A DNA stretch of 64,000 nucleotides from Spodoptera frugiperda (GCF_023101765.2 NC_064214.1:9244001-9308000), one strand, 5' to 3'. Numbered from the stretch's first letter, positions 33,165 to 47,243 are shown. Notes: generated by a model from the sequence alone, not told the origin. Numbers and translations are program-made.

Positions 33165-33375
33165 TGGTGTTGCGTGTTCTATGGGCGGCGCTTGCTTACC
33201 ATAAGGTGTCATCTTTATGAGATACTAGCCATAAGTAGCCTATGTATGTATTCAAGACCACAACATAACCCTGTTCCAAATTTCATCCCGATCTTTCAGC
33301 CATTTTAACGTGATTAAGTAACAAACATACACACAAACACACAATTTCACAAACTTTCGCATTTATAATATTAGT
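33165..33375 (-). repeat. Repeat A end plus repeat D2, reversed
   Basis: A short repeat A piece (TCTGGTGTTGCGTGTTCTAT, GCTTACCATAAGGTG). From about 33240 repeat D2 reversed follows (CCAAATTTCATCCCGATCTT, AACGTGATTAAGTAACAAAC). Confidence 0.55.
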
Positions 33376-33819
33376 TGTTAGTAATATTAGTTGCCGATAT
33401 TCATCTTACTATCTATTCATTCAAGTGCAACAGCAGAAAAGTGAATAGACAAACTAAAATTAAGCTATATGTCCATATCATTAAGTTTCAAAATAAGTGA
33501 CCATAGAATTATTTATGCACTCCCTGACACGATTGTCTTTAATTTATAGCTCTGTCAATTCGATATTACAGTAACCTTTGTCCCTTGGACCAATTGATAG
33601 ATATATCAGAGGCGTTGACCTCTTCGATAGATGCAGATTTTAGTGTCATCTCAGAAGGATGATATTATTTATCTCAGAACAACATTTTGTTCGATAGACT
33701 TATTGATTGAGACTGAGTAGGTATCAATCTTAAGCTAGTTAATAAAAAAGGTCAGTAGATTTATATAAGAATGTTACATTGCACCTTGTATTTATATCTA
33801 TGAGAATCATTTTTACACC

Positions 33820-33980
33820 ACCGGTAAACGAGCAGACGGATCACCTGATGGTAGGCAATCGTCACCGGCCATGGACACTTGAAACACCAGAGGTGTTACA
33901 AGTGCGTTGGCGTTCTTTTGGGGGTTAGGAATTTAAGGGTTACTGGGGAATCGGGGAGTGAGAATATTGGTAATTGGGGT
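33820..33980 (+). repeat. Repeat A copy, 3'-shortened
   Basis: ACGAGCAGACGGATCACCTG near the start; it fades after GGTAATTGGGGT. Confidence 0.7.
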
Positions 33981-34719
33981 ATTTGATGTGAATCTTTTTG
34001 CATTATAATTTTTTTTTTGATCGGTTACAATGCGAGTTTACGTGTTATAACTAAAAATGTAAGTTGAAATTATTAATTAAAACTAAGCTGCGCCATATTC
34101 TCTATCTTGTAAATCCTCAAATACTATTTATAAACAAAATATTTATATTTTGCATCAGTATGCACCGTAGTTAGGTGCAAATTCGAGTGCACACAACTTT
34201 GAATCTTAATCTCATAACTAGGATTATACAAATCATTAATAACCGTACTTAGACCTATGTATCATTCTCGCTTGTATACATATATGCTAGGATATTGTGT
34301 CCTATTACATAATAGTCTATATTGCAGACTGGGAGCGATTGCAGTGAGCGATAACACATCATTGCAGGGAGATAACCTATTGAGTATTGATTTTAATTAT
34401 CTTCTGCAAATGGAAACATAAAGTGCATTAAACATGAAGTACTAGATAGTACACTTAATATATTAATATAATAATATACTACTACACTTATTATACCTGA
34501 GGTAAGCAGAAATGGGTAAAACATCAAGTTTCCCAAAAGAAAGGCGAAGAAATAGCAGGTATACTCCAGATTTCCAGATTCTTCGAATTTCATTTTTCCA
34601 GACTCTTGTCATTTAATTTTGACGTTCTATTATTCCTATATACACCAATAGGAGACAAGCATGACCATATTTTTATACATACGTACACAAGAATTTCAAA
34701 ATCGAAATTCTTTGTAACT

Positions 34720-34880
34720 AATGTTTTGCATAATTTAACTAAAACGAATTTTGATGAAATTCGGTATATGTGATGAAATTCGGTTTGAAACAAGGTACGA
34801 GCTGACTTAGGTAAGGGACTGATAGGATACTTTTAATTCCACGGGAACGCGGGCAAAGTCGCTGGCAGAAGCGAGTAAGT
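34720..34880 (+). repeat. Repeat D copy
   Basis: Contains GATGAAATTCGGTATATGTG, a local duplication of GATGAAATTCGGT, and CACGGGAACGCGGGCAAAGT. Confidence 0.6.
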
Positions 34881-35504
34881 AATAAGATAACACATTAATC
34901 AGACTAGAATAACTAACTAGAATATTATTCTATTAATAAACCTGTATCTTTATAATTCTACATATTATATTTCATATCTCTTTGAATGTCGTATCAGCTG
35001 ATAGCAAAAGGAAATATACGTAGTTAAAAAGGAAAAATAAAAAATAATGAAAGAAAATGTTTCATAATATAAGGAGACGGAATATGTTGGAGTTTCTCAT
35101 GGTAAAGCAAATAAATGGCAGGATTTTATGAACGATTCCTGAGCTTATGGGAATATGTAGCTTGTTAGCTTTGGTAGTGAGGTGACACTATCGATAATAT
35201 ACTTTGTAATGAACTTATCGAGTGACGTGGTCTTAAATATTTGAAATACTGTTTTTCAAGAATTTACAAGTGTATTTACACAGTTTACACAGCTTTCATG
35301 AGAGTAATTGTTTTTAAAACCAAATATTTAATTACACTTGAAGATATTGAAACTAGGTTGGTTGGTCAAAGTTAGAAGTGAATAAAGGATTATCGATTAT
35401 TTGTGAGATTGTGATGATATTAAATATGTGTTTTCTCGGCCACTTGGACTGACTATTTACACACACAAGCAAGATTATAAACACAAGATCCACAGATGGT
35501 ACCC

Positions 35505-35665
35505 AGTAGAGCTGATGCCTGATTTAGAGCTGCGGACTACCTATCGGGTTTACCGGGGCTCTGACTCGAAAAGTAGAAGTAAAAGCGGGTGGCTTTTAGT
35601 CAGTAGGAATCTGACACTCCCTCTCGCCTCGCCCAAGGCGGGAGAAGTAATTCGATGATTTTTTA
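35505..35665 (-). repeat. Repeat B copy, reversed
   Basis: Contains AGAGCTGCGGACTACCTATC and CTGACACTCCCTCTCGCCTC, the reverse of repeat B. Confidence 0.75.
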
Positions 35666-36084
35666 AATAAAAAAATGAGTACAAAATTATATCGATAAAC
35701 CATTTCCCCATCACTACCTTGTTACCCGCAAGCCATGATAATGAGCGATCTATATTTTATAGTGGCACAAAGAGTATATTTTACGAGAATACCATCAAAA
35801 CCATAGAATTCAGATGGACGCACTATTCTCAGTTTATGGGGGGTTTTAGGGGATCCATAGTGTATGTAGTTATTTGTTGTGACAGTCCGAGCAGGATTTG
35901 ATGACGATTTTAAGACCTGAAGAATACTTTACTTGGTTATTGGAATTAGATATTTTGTTGTCTTGATAATAAGTTTCATATTTGTTATACAAAATATGAG
36001 GATCTTTATTTTTCAAATGTGTATGCATAGGTATACTGTGATACATACGATTTTATTGTTCGAGAGGGGAATATCATGAAATAT

Positions 36085-36220
36085 CTTCTCTCCTAGGGTC
36101 CTCAGCCTAAAGTCCTAACGGGAAAGTATATCAGAGTCTTACTGACTCAAAACCATCCCGTTCCCACTCCTGCTCTTCGATTCAGAGCCCCGGTAACCCA
36201 CTAGATAGTCTGCAGCTACG
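36085..36220 (+). repeat. Repeat B copy
   Basis: Contains ATCAGAGTCTTACTGACTCA and CCCGTTCCCACTCCTGCTCT. Confidence 0.7.
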
Positions 36221-39165
36221 AGATCCAGTGATATGCTAATTGTGCTAATTTCAAGACCTATAAATAGTCATCGTAGATAGCTACGAAGTCCAAAAATCAC
36301 AAACAAAGCTGTGTGTGTGCAAATGTTAAATCCAGGGTTCTTTGCCCACATCAGTTAAAAACCTGATTCTAGTAAAAAACTTGAAACTTCCACACTCAGT
36401 TATTGTGCTAACACCTACACACTAATTCATCAAATTCATTCAAAACCAAACCCTGAGACATTAACAATAAAACTGATTATCACACGCACAATAACTCAAA
36501 CGATAAACCGTTTAAAACCTTATAGAGCTTAATTATGACACATCCCTATATAATTATACAGGCTGGTATTGTAGTAAATTATACAGGGTGTTATCTGTTC
36601 AGGACACGCACACGCGTCGATAACGTTACGTTATTAGTAATATGGCGATGACTTTGATTAATCGGAGCTGGTTGAAGTTTAGGGTGTAGGCAGAAGTCTT
36701 TTAGTTTGAGTGCTGTCTATGACAAGTTTGTTTGTAGGTGGGATTTTAGAGGGAGTCTTAAATTGTTATGGTGTTTTGAGTAGGAAGTGTTTCTGTGTGG
36801 TGGTTTTAGTTGGAATAACATGTCGCTTGTTTTGGTCCGGAAGGAATGGTAGAGGTGTTGCTTAATGTAGATCAATATCACGTCTTTTAATCTTTTAAGA
36901 GTTGGTACCACGTCACAATGGGTCTCATGTATTAGGGTGGCAAAGCATTTGTTGTTGTATTGTCATTTAAAATAGCTGCAAAAAAAAACTTTAGCACGCT
37001 AGTCAGTCACATTGAACTGACAGTCTAGTTCACGGATTGTTCAGAAAATAAGGTTGTAGCCAAAAACTCAATGTATGGGGATGACAATGACAAATGTCAA
37101 AATTTATGTCAACCCTATATAATTTAGTTTTCTACTTTAATTTGTAGACAAACGCCAAATTGCATTTGGCTAGAGGCTCAAGAAAGAAAGAAACTCTGTG
37201 TATCTATTATTTTGTGTCTTGTTTCTTGCAAATACAAATACAAAATTATGTTGTCTCTTGTTTCTTGCTTATATTTGCAGACAAAAAATGAACCAATAAT
37301 TCACTCGAACACATGGTAATACAAGGTTTAGCAAGATATTTAATTAGTCCGTAATCCTTTGTTAGGGTTAACTGAGCCGGTTAACCTGAGTTACTGAGTT
37401 AATTACCGGCTATAGCTGTGATGCGATAATTAATATCTCAAAACAATAAGCTGCTCGAGCTAAAGCCTTTGGAGTATGTGTTTGTTATAGATTCTGAGGT
37501 ATACAATGTATAGATTTGGTATCGTTTGTATGTTTGTGTTGTTGAATGTATTATTGTGGTTATGTGTATGTATGTGTGTAAATTGTGTAGTGTAATCATT
37601 GGAGATTTTAATGGATGATTCGATGATTCGATGATTGATTATAGTAAAAAGAAATCGGGAAAGAAAAAGGGGATAAAGAAGTAACGGGATTTATTTATTT
37701 AGGTTGGACATCACGATAGTTTATAAGCTATAATTTATACCTTTTATTAAATAAATAATAATAATAATTTAGAGAGAATTTTCCAAAAATCTTTTTAGTG
37801 CTACCCAACTTTTATGAATATTAATACAATAATCTATTTTCAGTTATTACAACATTTGCAAACGTAATCAACCAGCCTGAATCTTTCTTCATACTTCATA
37901 ATCAAACAGATATAAGTAACATACATATAGGTACATGATCTAGACATTGTAGTTTTGATAGAACACGCCACGGCTGGGCATTACAGTAATCACGGCTGTC
38001 AGCGCCGAGTGTGTCTGATCACGCCACCGTCTCGGTCGATACTGTTTACAAAGACCATGTCCAGCTCTGAATGGTGTACCTAATGGTCACAGGACATCGT
38101 AAGTATAAATAATTAATTAGATATGAGGAAGATGTATGCCTTAAACTTCCTAAGATGAAAGGCTTTATTTTGACCAGTTATAAGTTCCATGTAATAGAGG
38201 AGTCCACTGATCGGTGTTGCATTTAGTTTTCTTAGTAATTTAGAGAACAGTGAGTAAAGAAAAGGACCCTGACTTCAGACCAGGCAAGGTGATCGTGGCT
38301 GGTGGGCTTCTTTCTGATTTTTGGTTTTTCCAAAATTCTCAGTAGAAGCATGTAGTCTGGCATTGTGCCCAATGTATGCCAATAGGCTAAGCCCCTATTA
38401 CATTATACAGTGGCATTGTGTGCCGCAATGTGCACCTCTGCCTGCTCCTTCAGGAATAAAAAGAGTGTCGATACGACGACTACTTATATTTTCACGTACC
38501 TACATAACAAAAAAAACTATAACAACTACTACGTAACTATTTCAAAAAACACACTCACTAATTATATGACTAACACACTAACACACTCACTAAAAAGCCC
38601 AAAACATTTACCAAACAGCTTCCAATAATAAGCCCAAACATCGCTCCAACATTAATGATAATGTAAACAAAACTATATAGCAATTCGATTACAATACATT
38701 TTCCAATGAGCCATTGTTATCTGGCCAACAATGGTGTGTTTGGACCAATATTCAGTGCTTCGATTAAATGAGTGAGAGTAGTAATAATGTGATAATGTGA
38801 AGGGTATCAGTAAATCAGTATAATAGGATAGTGACACATTAGTTATGGGTTTTGAGCCTGTTGAATTTGCATGTATGTTGTGTTGTTGGTTCGATCGCTG
38901 GGAGTTTGGACTTGGGACATAATATAGTGGTATATTTTTTGCAATGATTGTGTTGGTCAGTCTGGTATTAATTGAGAGTGGCTTTAATGTCTAGGGTATA
39001 TTTACATGATGCAAGTGAAACAACCGAGGGTTGAAAGCCGACTGGCACATATTTCAAACATGTTCACAATCGACGGTGCATAGCGCATTTAACACTTTTA
39101 TGTTTAGGTAGACATAGATTCCACAAGTGTAATGCAAGACTTGGCAGGGTTTGTGATTGATTTAA
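36221..39165. other. No gene seen
   Basis: AT-rich intergenic DNA. It holds a short GATTCGATGATT repeat near 37.62 kb and a CG-richer patch at 37.97-38.05 kb. I see no coding signal. Confidence 0.45.
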
Positions 39166-39169
39166 TTTC

Positions 39170-39290
39170 TTATTACACCACGACGCTGAGAAGAAAGCAC
39201 ACGGCCCACCTGATGGTAAGTAGTTATCGTGGCCTATGGACGCTTGCAACACATGGGGCGTTATATGCGCTTTGCCGACCCTTATGATGA
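39170..39290 (+). repeat. Diverged repeat A fragment
   Basis: CACACGGCCCACCTGATGGT followed by CCTATGGACGCTTGCAACAC resembles repeat A after heavy divergence. Confidence 0.4.
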
Positions 39291-39455
39291 TAATAGGACA
39301 GGTATGAAAACGATTATTTAGGTATATTGGTCAAACAAGGCATTCAAAATGTCAATGAACCTTTTGTTTCGACGTCACCAGGTCTTTCATCAGGGTTTGT
39401 TTGTCTTTCTAATCGATGAATTGGAAATTTTCTTACTTTTTTTTAAATTGTCATT

Positions 39456-39711
39456 TTAACCCAACTTAAGTTTATGATAGTATCGTCCGTACAAGATGCC
39501 TTTTGATGCACACATATACAAAATACATTTTCTATCTAAATCCATAGCTGTTGTGGTCGGAAAACGGTCCATTTTCATCTCAAGTACAATCGAAGACCAC
39601 GATCGTTGAACCGGACACCTATTGTTTACGATATGCATCCCTGTTTGTTGTATACACGGCGGCACATGTAGATATACCAAACTAAATTCAATTTTCACCT
39701 TTGTCCCTAAA
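39456..39711 (-). CDS. Possible orphan terminal exon, unidentified
   Basis: Seen: a minus-strand open frame whose last about 84 codons follow a plausible acceptor (TTAAGCTTTTAG, then GG at about 39711) and run to a stop at 39456. The stretch is more GC-balanced than its surroundings and has four cysteines (VPPC, NNRC, RKC, MC). I do not recognise the family, and no partner exon or donor is found nearby. It may be chance. It is listed because it is the least random-looking unexplained frame in the middle of the window. Confidence 0.15.
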
Positions 39712-41059
39712 AGCTTAAAGTGGAAAATTGATTGAAATGTTTGGAAGAATGGTGTAGTTTCATGTGAGGGTGTACATTTGGAGATTTGTTTCGGTTGTCC
39801 GAGGTGATGGTGCGAGGGATAGGTTGTAGACGTCTTTTGTTTACTTGTAGATATGGTGTATACAGGGTGTGTGAAGGACATGTTGTAGTTTAGGATGATG
39901 TGTTGTGTTTTATTTCATAGCGTTGTATGTTATGTTAGCATAGCGTGGTACGTTTGAAACTTAGAAATGTATTTGTTCCCATTCCTAAACTTTGATTCGT
40001 TTTATCTAAGTATTGTTATCGCATGTGATTATGTCCATTATGTTTTCATTGCCTAACTGACGGATTAAACAGATTTTTAATTTTCGTACCCCGTCATCAT
40101 TAATATTGCACTCGATATTGAAATATGATGGCTCGCAGCTGCAATTTAAGTAACACTTTACTTACAATATACTTACTTCTCAATTCACTTTGACTAAAAA
40201 TTTTTCCAAACAGAGCATTTCTACAGACATTAAAACACGTAAAATCAAACAAAATCCTTCACTTGTAACTTTCGTGAGACATACTAAATTAATTATTTTG
40301 TTATCGGCTTACTCACGTATTGTTTTGACGAGGAACTCGACTAGTTTCAAGCCATTCAGAGTAGCAGCGCGACAATCCGCGTCGTGTGTCGCGGAATGCT
40401 GCTCATGAATATGAGCCTCTAGCATGGCTTGAAACATTATAATTAAAATCCTTCACAATAACAATAAAATTATCTTCCTCCTATTAATTCCCATAAGCCT
40501 ATGGGATCCTCAAACAATTGTTCAACAAACAAAAAGAAAGAGCAAACAATTTATGTATCGATCAATATATTACGGACAGAAGAATTCGGACGAGCGTCGT
40601 AATAAAGTAAATTGCGCGTAAAATTAACCTCGCATCCGGTAAAATATGGCTTTGCAAAGAAAAAGTAGTAAAAAAATCTGGTTGTGTACGAGTTAGAGGC
40701 GGGTACGAATGGTTCTGTAGCATAATTATAATAATTTATTTTACTAACTAAATATTCTGTGTATATTTCCAGTGTTGCAGTTAAATATTACTAAATTAAA
40801 GACGTGCGTTCGAATTGAGTCATTTATTTAACTGAAGTTAGTTACTGCTGGTGACTTCACATAGAGTGTCGAAACGATTTGACACACTTTTGCGCAATAG
40901 TGTGATGCAATAAATATGCTGCTGTGGATAATAAATATAATGTATTTTCTTTTTTAACATAATCATCATAGTTATGAGGTTTAATTAATTTTTATTTAAG
41001 TCAAAAATTACAACGGTAGACTAGCAATTACAGCAACTTACACTTACTTAATACATACT

Positions 41060-41210
41060 GCAGCCTGATGAACATCGTTCATCATCATTAACAACCAGAA
41101 GACGTCCTCTGTTGCACAAATATCTCCTTAATCCTCCACGTTGAACAAAATCTCGCCACTTGCATCCATTGGTTCCCCGCGACTTTGGTGATATTGTTGG
41201 TCCACCTTTT
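41060..41210 (+). repeat. Repeat E copy, diverged
   Basis: CCAGAAGACGTCCTCTGTTG and TCGCCACTTGCATCCATTGG resemble the repeat E copy at 44.6 kb. Confidence 0.45.
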
Positions 41211-41657
41211 TTCTCTTTTTTATTTGTGACTACCGTCCGCGGCTCTGGGTCGGAAATCAGTCCTACTGGATCCTATCTGTGGTGGTCTGAAGTCTTAGTA
41301 CTAAAATCTCTTTTTTACTTTCTGTGTACGGAACCCTAAAACAGAGTAACAATGTTGTTACTATTACTTAATTCCATTTATATTGAGATTTGTTGCCTTT
41401 TTCCTCATACAGAATAATATTTATTTATAATGTTTTTTTTTTCAGGAAGCATTATATTATAGTACGAGTAGTATTTCCTTGTTTTTTTTAATTGGAACGT
41501 GTTTGTTAGTGGTGCAAGGGGATGTTGTTTTTTGTCTTTGTTTTGCCTTTGGTAAAAGACTGCAAATTAGGTTATCTTTACTCTTAGATTTATGGAGAAA
41601 AATATTAAGATAACTTTAAATATTTTATGATTTAGCACATTTTCTTATTTTACGGGT

Positions 41658-41838
41658 GCTAAGGCACGAATGGGCCAGCTCGACTGGCGATACCACAGTC
41701 TTACAGAAAATCGACTTGAATCAACGCTTGCGTTGTGTTTCGTCGCATGAGTGAGGTGGCCAATTACGTCCGGCAACGCACTTTTTACGCCTCTAATGTT
41801 TCGGGTGTGCATGGGCGGCGGCGATGGCATACCATCAC
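41658..41838 (-). repeat. Repeat A copy, reversed
   Basis: Contains GGCACGAATGGGCCAGCTCG and GCGATGGCATACCATCAC. Confidence 0.7.
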
Positions 41839-43700
41839 AAAAAAAAAAACAAACGAGAGAGGTGAGAAATAGAGGTGAGAAATAGACATTTCTGCACAAA
41901 GATCATATGTGGCCTGTGATTATTTTTGTTGATAATCACAGGCAACATAATATGATGTAAAACGTTAAACTTTAATTAAAAAATCCTATCAATTCTTGCA
42001 ACATTGTATGCCATTGGAATAAGCTTACAAAGCAACATTAAAATTCAATCAATGTACCGTAGTTTGTTCAAATTTCAATACATTCGTAATTATACGTTTG
42101 TGTCTTGTATTGATCGACCGCTGCACTATGCAAACCAATATTTCATAACGTTCGTCGCGTCAAGTCGCGTTATATTCTAAGTAAGGGTAAAGGATTATTA
42201 TTTATTATTGGTAGTTTCACTATTAATGATTTTTATGACAATGATGTGAGTTAGGCTCAACTCTAAGTACCAGCAACGAACTGTTGTATAGTTTGGTAAT
42301 AAATGCCTACAAAGTTACATATCTAGTATCATGTGCGTAAGTTTTTATTTATTGAAAAACGTTGCCTCACGCAAGGATTTTCTCCTGTAGCGTGCAACAG
42401 CAGGTGAACCGTCAGCCTCATTTGCCCCCCTATCAGATAAAAAAAGAAACCGAAGAAGAATAAAATTGCAACAAGAGTCATAATCACTAATCACCAAACT
42501 GACCTAGATACAACATCACACAAAAGTATGAATGACCCTTCAACGCTTACTCGACCCCAACCGAACAATACAACACTCAGGATTACAAATGTAAACAAAA
42601 ACAATATCCCTATTTACAAACAGACAGAAAAACAGATTTAAATGGGAGGATTGAATGAAAAAAAAATCCAAGTCCAAACACTCCATAATGGGAAAACAAA
42701 ATAATGAGTATCTCGAATACTTTAACATAATCACATTGAACTGGGGCCCGTTGTAAAATTTCGTTTTATCTCGCGAGCCTGGTTCGCGAATTTCGATTAA
42801 AGCTTCAAAGGTTTCTGGTACATTTATTCGGTAAAGTTAGTTTTGAAACGAGTTCGGAAGTTTATCATTTACCCCTACCATATGTTGGGTGAAGATGTTT
42901 TACCAACGTGGAATGTGATCGTCATAATATTATGTAATTATGAGTATTATTATAGGGCCTGATACAGAAGGCTGTTCTCCTGGAAACGGCATGTATTGTG
43001 AGGAGGTTTCTGTCTCTGGAGCCCTAACCACCGGTAGCTTGGACCATGCTCCTGCTACTGGTTGGATCGGCAGTTGAAAAATTTATTTTTAGAGAATTTT
43101 TAATTAAACTAACAATATGGAGAATAGGTATATCTAGAATACAATATACGCATGTCGTAATATGAATGACAGTACTGCAGAAATATTGGTAAATCTGCCA
43201 TCAACTTATCGGATCACTAGATCTTATTTTTTATGAGCAATTTTTCAGGCTTTGACGCCAATTATCGTAACCTTAATTAACTGCAAGGTTGATGCAATAG
43301 CTGGGTGCATCAACTGTTTTAAAAATGGACAACTGAGAGAAGCCTGTGTTTCCTGAAGGGTACAGGTTATCTTATACAGACGAAATAGTAACTAAACTTG
43401 CAGCTCATTTTTAATATAAAAAGTTACCAGCCTAAGTTATAAGCCGAGGGGGACCTTCAATAAATATTAAGCAAAATAAATAAAGTATACAAAGTACGAT
43501 GGTAGTGGCTTCGTCAACGTTCCGAGAAGCCGGGACGAGTCGCGATCTGCGAAGGATACGTGCCGTGTTTAAGTGTTTAAGATCTCGATTACGTGTTGCT
43601 TACTTTGTTTAATGGCTATCGGTATCAGGTGCTGTACATTATTGCAGTTTGTTAGTGCATTATAGTGGAAACGAGCGGTTGGATAAATAAAAGTTGTGGT
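41839..43700. other. No gene seen
   Basis: AT-rich. A GC-richer patch at 42.96-43.08 kb (GTTCTCCTGGAAACGGCATG, CTTGGACCATGCTCCTGCTA) looks like a retroelement fragment, but I cannot name it. Confidence 0.4.
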
Positions 43701-43741
43701 CCATGAGCTTAGGTCAAAATTGATCAAAGCTACATGATTTT

Positions 43742-43960
43742 ACAACCATACATACACTGTCTTCCATGGGGAGGTACGCAGAGACAATGGAACGCCTCTT
43801 GCTACGAATGTTACATACTTCTTTCACTTTTATACAAAGTAAAAGTGCCCTTAACCGACGAGCATGCATGAAAAGACCGATGACTGTTGATGATTTTAAG
43901 TCATGGTTAATTAGAAGTAGCTTAATTATTCCTTGGTCTGCCATGACCACAACCTAAGCT
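43742..43960 (+). repeat. Repeat F copy
   Basis: Shares CATACATACA and CAGAGACAATGGAACGCC with the copy at 51.2 kb; probably a SINE-type repeat. Confidence 0.5.
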
Positions 43961-44199
43961 TAGCATCTGACAGCCCATACCTCTGACGTATAATTTTAGC
44001 TTGAGTCAAAACTGGTAGTAGTTACACAATTTTACTTGATTAAACTACGACACGAAGAAATCATATTGTAAAGAGTCAACATGGAAGGAATACTTTATGG
44101 TGCCTCAAACAAATTATTCTAACAAAATAATTCATCTCCAGAAAATCCTCGTAAAACTAAAAAAAAACATAACTCTACACCAAAAAGAACAAAAAAAAA

Positions 44200-44420
44200 A
44201 ATCAACAATAAATTCCCATTAGCCGAACACTGATTTGGCAAAAAATCGCGCCATCGACAAAACACGTACCGTACCGTAGCTACTCGCACGATTCGCGCGC
44301 TTTTTACGGTCGCGTCAAAATGGCGCCGAAACCGAACTAACGAACCTCTTTGTTACACCTGTTGGACCGTGAGCATAGAAGGGGGCGACATTCTTTAAGT
44401 GAGCGATAGTTCGACTTTTA
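44200..44420. other. CpG-rich island-like patch
   Basis: About 44.24-44.38 kb is richer in CG (ATTCGCGCGCTTTTTACGGT, CAAAATGGCGCCGAAACC) than its surroundings. It could be a promoter or an old repeat; the only ATG there meets a stop after six codons. Confidence 0.25.
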
Positions 44421-44565
44421 TGGATCATTTAATCAGGGACTGAATGGGAAAAGTTTCTTCGTACATATTGATACCAGCATCTTTCGAACTTACTACTACA
44501 ATTTCAGCCGTGACTTTACTCGCGTGAAATAAGCCTATGTTCTTATCCATACTCCGAACTATCAT

Positions 44566-44700
44566 CATCATCATCATATCAGCCATAAGACGTCCACTGC
44601 TGAACATAGACCTTCCCCAATGAATTCCAGATAGGCTGGTTGGAAGCGACCTGCATCCAGCGGCTCCGTGCGAACTTGATCTGATGTCTGTCTGTAGGTC
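44566..44700 (+). repeat. Repeat E copy with CAT-rich head
   Basis: CATCATCATCATCATATCAG, then AGACGTCCACTGCTGAACAT, CCAGATAGGCTGGTTGG and CCTGCATCCAGCGGCTCC: a common insect dispersed repeat type. Confidence 0.65.
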
Positions 44701-45829
44701 TTACGCTCTATATGGCCTCCAAACTATATTTTAGTATAGTTAGTTATAAACAGTAACAAACAAACCTACTTTCGTATTTATAATATTAGTTGGGTTGACT
44801 TCTTCGTCTTCTTTTCTGAATAACAATTCGATTGAGATTAACACAAAGTTACTGTTATAAAGTCTGCATTATTGGAGCACTAATAACTATCCTGAGTTAC
44901 TGAATGTGCATAATGCAGTTCGCTCCTAATTTACTCGTAGCTACTGTTCATTACAAAGGATATTTGGGGAATAATGCATAGTTTGGTCATTTCCACTAAT
45001 AGTGACATTAGTTCCATGTATATGAGGTTCGTATAAAACCAGTTTTAATGTCCTTGTAATTGGGACACAAATTCATTAAAATACTGTTTTAGACACTTTT
45101 GTATAGTCTCATTATCATCATGAAATCCATTTTAAACTTTATCATTAACAAACACACAGCTCAATTTACAATTTAAAACTATAAATCCCAAACGAGAGCT
45201 AGAATCAACAAACCACAAAAAGACTAGAGACCCTTAAATCCGTGGCTGGTAAAAAAATACATTGCAAAAGTTGGACGACGCGGCGGCGACGACGACTCCA
45301 AACTTTTCTATATTCTGGGGTTTTTCAAAACCTGGGAGTAGGGGAGAGACCATTATTTTAGGCTTTGCTGACCATTTTGCCGTGTTACCCACTGAGATTT
45401 ATAAAAAAGGTCGTGAAACCACCGCCGAATATTTTACAAGCCTGGATTTTGTGGTATTGGCTTTTAGTCTGCCTAGTATTGTGGGGGGCGGGAGACCTAC
45501 TATTTTATTCCTATTGAAGTTAAGCTTATAAGAATATGATAGCAATGTATTTATGTTAGTATCATTATCGTAAACATATATCTATATATGTATGTATTTA
45601 AGATTTCCACGCAATTATACTTAACCTATGATAATATTATCACACTCGGTGTTTGATAACCGCAACTTGCAATTGCTTGATTCTGTTTAAAAGAATGATC
45701 ATTAATAAAATAATCTAATGAAAAAGAGTCCCACTTCAAACTAGTAGAGTTTTTCTCAGTATTTACATGAGTAAACCGTTATTTTTTATTGAACCGCTTT
45801 CCTATTCAATAATAAAACTAGCTGAAAGT

Positions 45830-45990
45830 TTATTTGTTTGGATGTTTGTCCGTCAATCACACTGAAACTACGTATTTTGATGAACTTTGGTTTACACACA
45901 GGCCAGGGTATGAACTGACTTGGGTGATAGGATACTTTTTATCCCACGGAAACGCGGGAAAAGAGCTTAGTAGAAGCTAGTCCTCCATAA
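45830..45990 (+). repeat. Repeat D copy
   Basis: TGTCCGTCAATCACACTGAA, GACTTGGGTGATAGGATACT and CCCACGGAAACGCGGGAAAA. Confidence 0.65.
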
Positions 45991-46364
45991 ATAAGTTTTA
46001 AAAACCATCAAATACCTTCAAGTATGCCAGGAAATTGAAAAGATCAATTATAAACTTTGTCTAATCATCTTTAGATGTTATATTCGTGTGACTGATGTGA
46101 TGTATCACACATTATCATCAAAGGAATATTTTAATAAGGCTACCGATCTAGTGCAAAGTCGATTTTAACGATTCTGTCATCGTTTTGATTTCATATACGA
46201 CATCGTTATTTTACTTGTGTTGTGTGGTGCAAGAGACAAGTTTTTGTCGGAACGAAACTATAGCTAGAAAAGAGAAACAATGTTGGTTAACAAGTTGGAA
46301 AAACCAGTTTGATATAAAATTATCGAGGTTTCCGAAACGCTCGCGCATGGAAAAAGCTATCAGA

Positions 46365-46535
46365 TCACCAAAGTCGCATTCTGATCCAGAGCTGCAGACT
46401 ACCTGCTGGGTTTACGGGGATCCGGTTCGAAGGGCACGAGTTGGAACGGGATGGTCTTTAGTCAGTAAGAGTCTGACACTCTCTCTCGCCTCTCCTAACG
46501 CGGGAGAAGTCATTAGATGACATTTCTCCCTCCAA
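46365..46535 (-). repeat. Repeat B copy, reversed
   Basis: CAGAGCTGCAGACTACCTGC and GTAAGAGTCTGACACTCTCT. Confidence 0.75.
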
Positions 46536-47164
46536 AAAAGGTACATAGAACATTAATATTCTAAGAAATATCACCAAATTATGTTAGATGTATCTTATTT
46601 ATTTATTATTATTTTAACATGGTTTAATACCAATTACATTAACATAATATGCAAAATATAGAATTACAAAATTGGAAAAAGAAGAAAAATTATCTTATAA
46701 CTTGTACCAAACATATCAATAGCAAATATTTTATAAGACTCCATTTTAATATATAAAGTATCTTGTCGATGTCTAACGTATTTATTAAATGTCAGTCAAT
46801 AGAAGGATTATTTTGTGAACAACATTCTGCTGTATATAACTATGTATATAAGCATATTGTGAAGTTTATAAGTCCCTTCATAGTGGGAGATTAAAATTAG
46901 GGAACGATATTTTGTGTTCCACTTTTAGAAGAAAGATTTTACTAAGAATTCTTGTAGTACAAGCGGAATGAAAACTAAAATTTTATTGTATTGTTAGTGT
47001 AGCATGGATTTCTGCAAAGTAACGCCTGATTCTATTCTATATAAGAATGATTTCGTCATCTATTGTTTGACAAATCTTTATAGAATTGATTAAAGGCAGT
47101 TTGTAGAATTTAGAAAATCTAAAAATGGGTTTTAAGCATTTATAGGTAAGTAGTTATGTATAGC
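46536..47164. other. No gene seen
   Basis: AT-rich, no feature recognised. Confidence 0.5.
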
Positions 47165-47243
47165 CGGCAATACACTCCGGTGTTTCGAATGTCTATGGGC
47201 AGCGGCCATTGCTTACCATCAGGTGATACGTCTGGTCGTTAAC
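47165..47243 (-). repeat. Repeat A end fragment, reversed
   Basis: CCATTGCTTACCATCAGGTG preceded by GGTGTTTCGAATGTCTATGG. Confidence 0.6.

Noticed and set aside
45262..45531. 89-codon frame with a GCGGCGACGACG start
   Set aside because: No recognisable domain and no flanking splice signals that form a gene; the first codon is not a standard ATG.
46185..46520. 111-codon frame
   Set aside because: Its second half lies in reversed repeat B and the rest has no domain.
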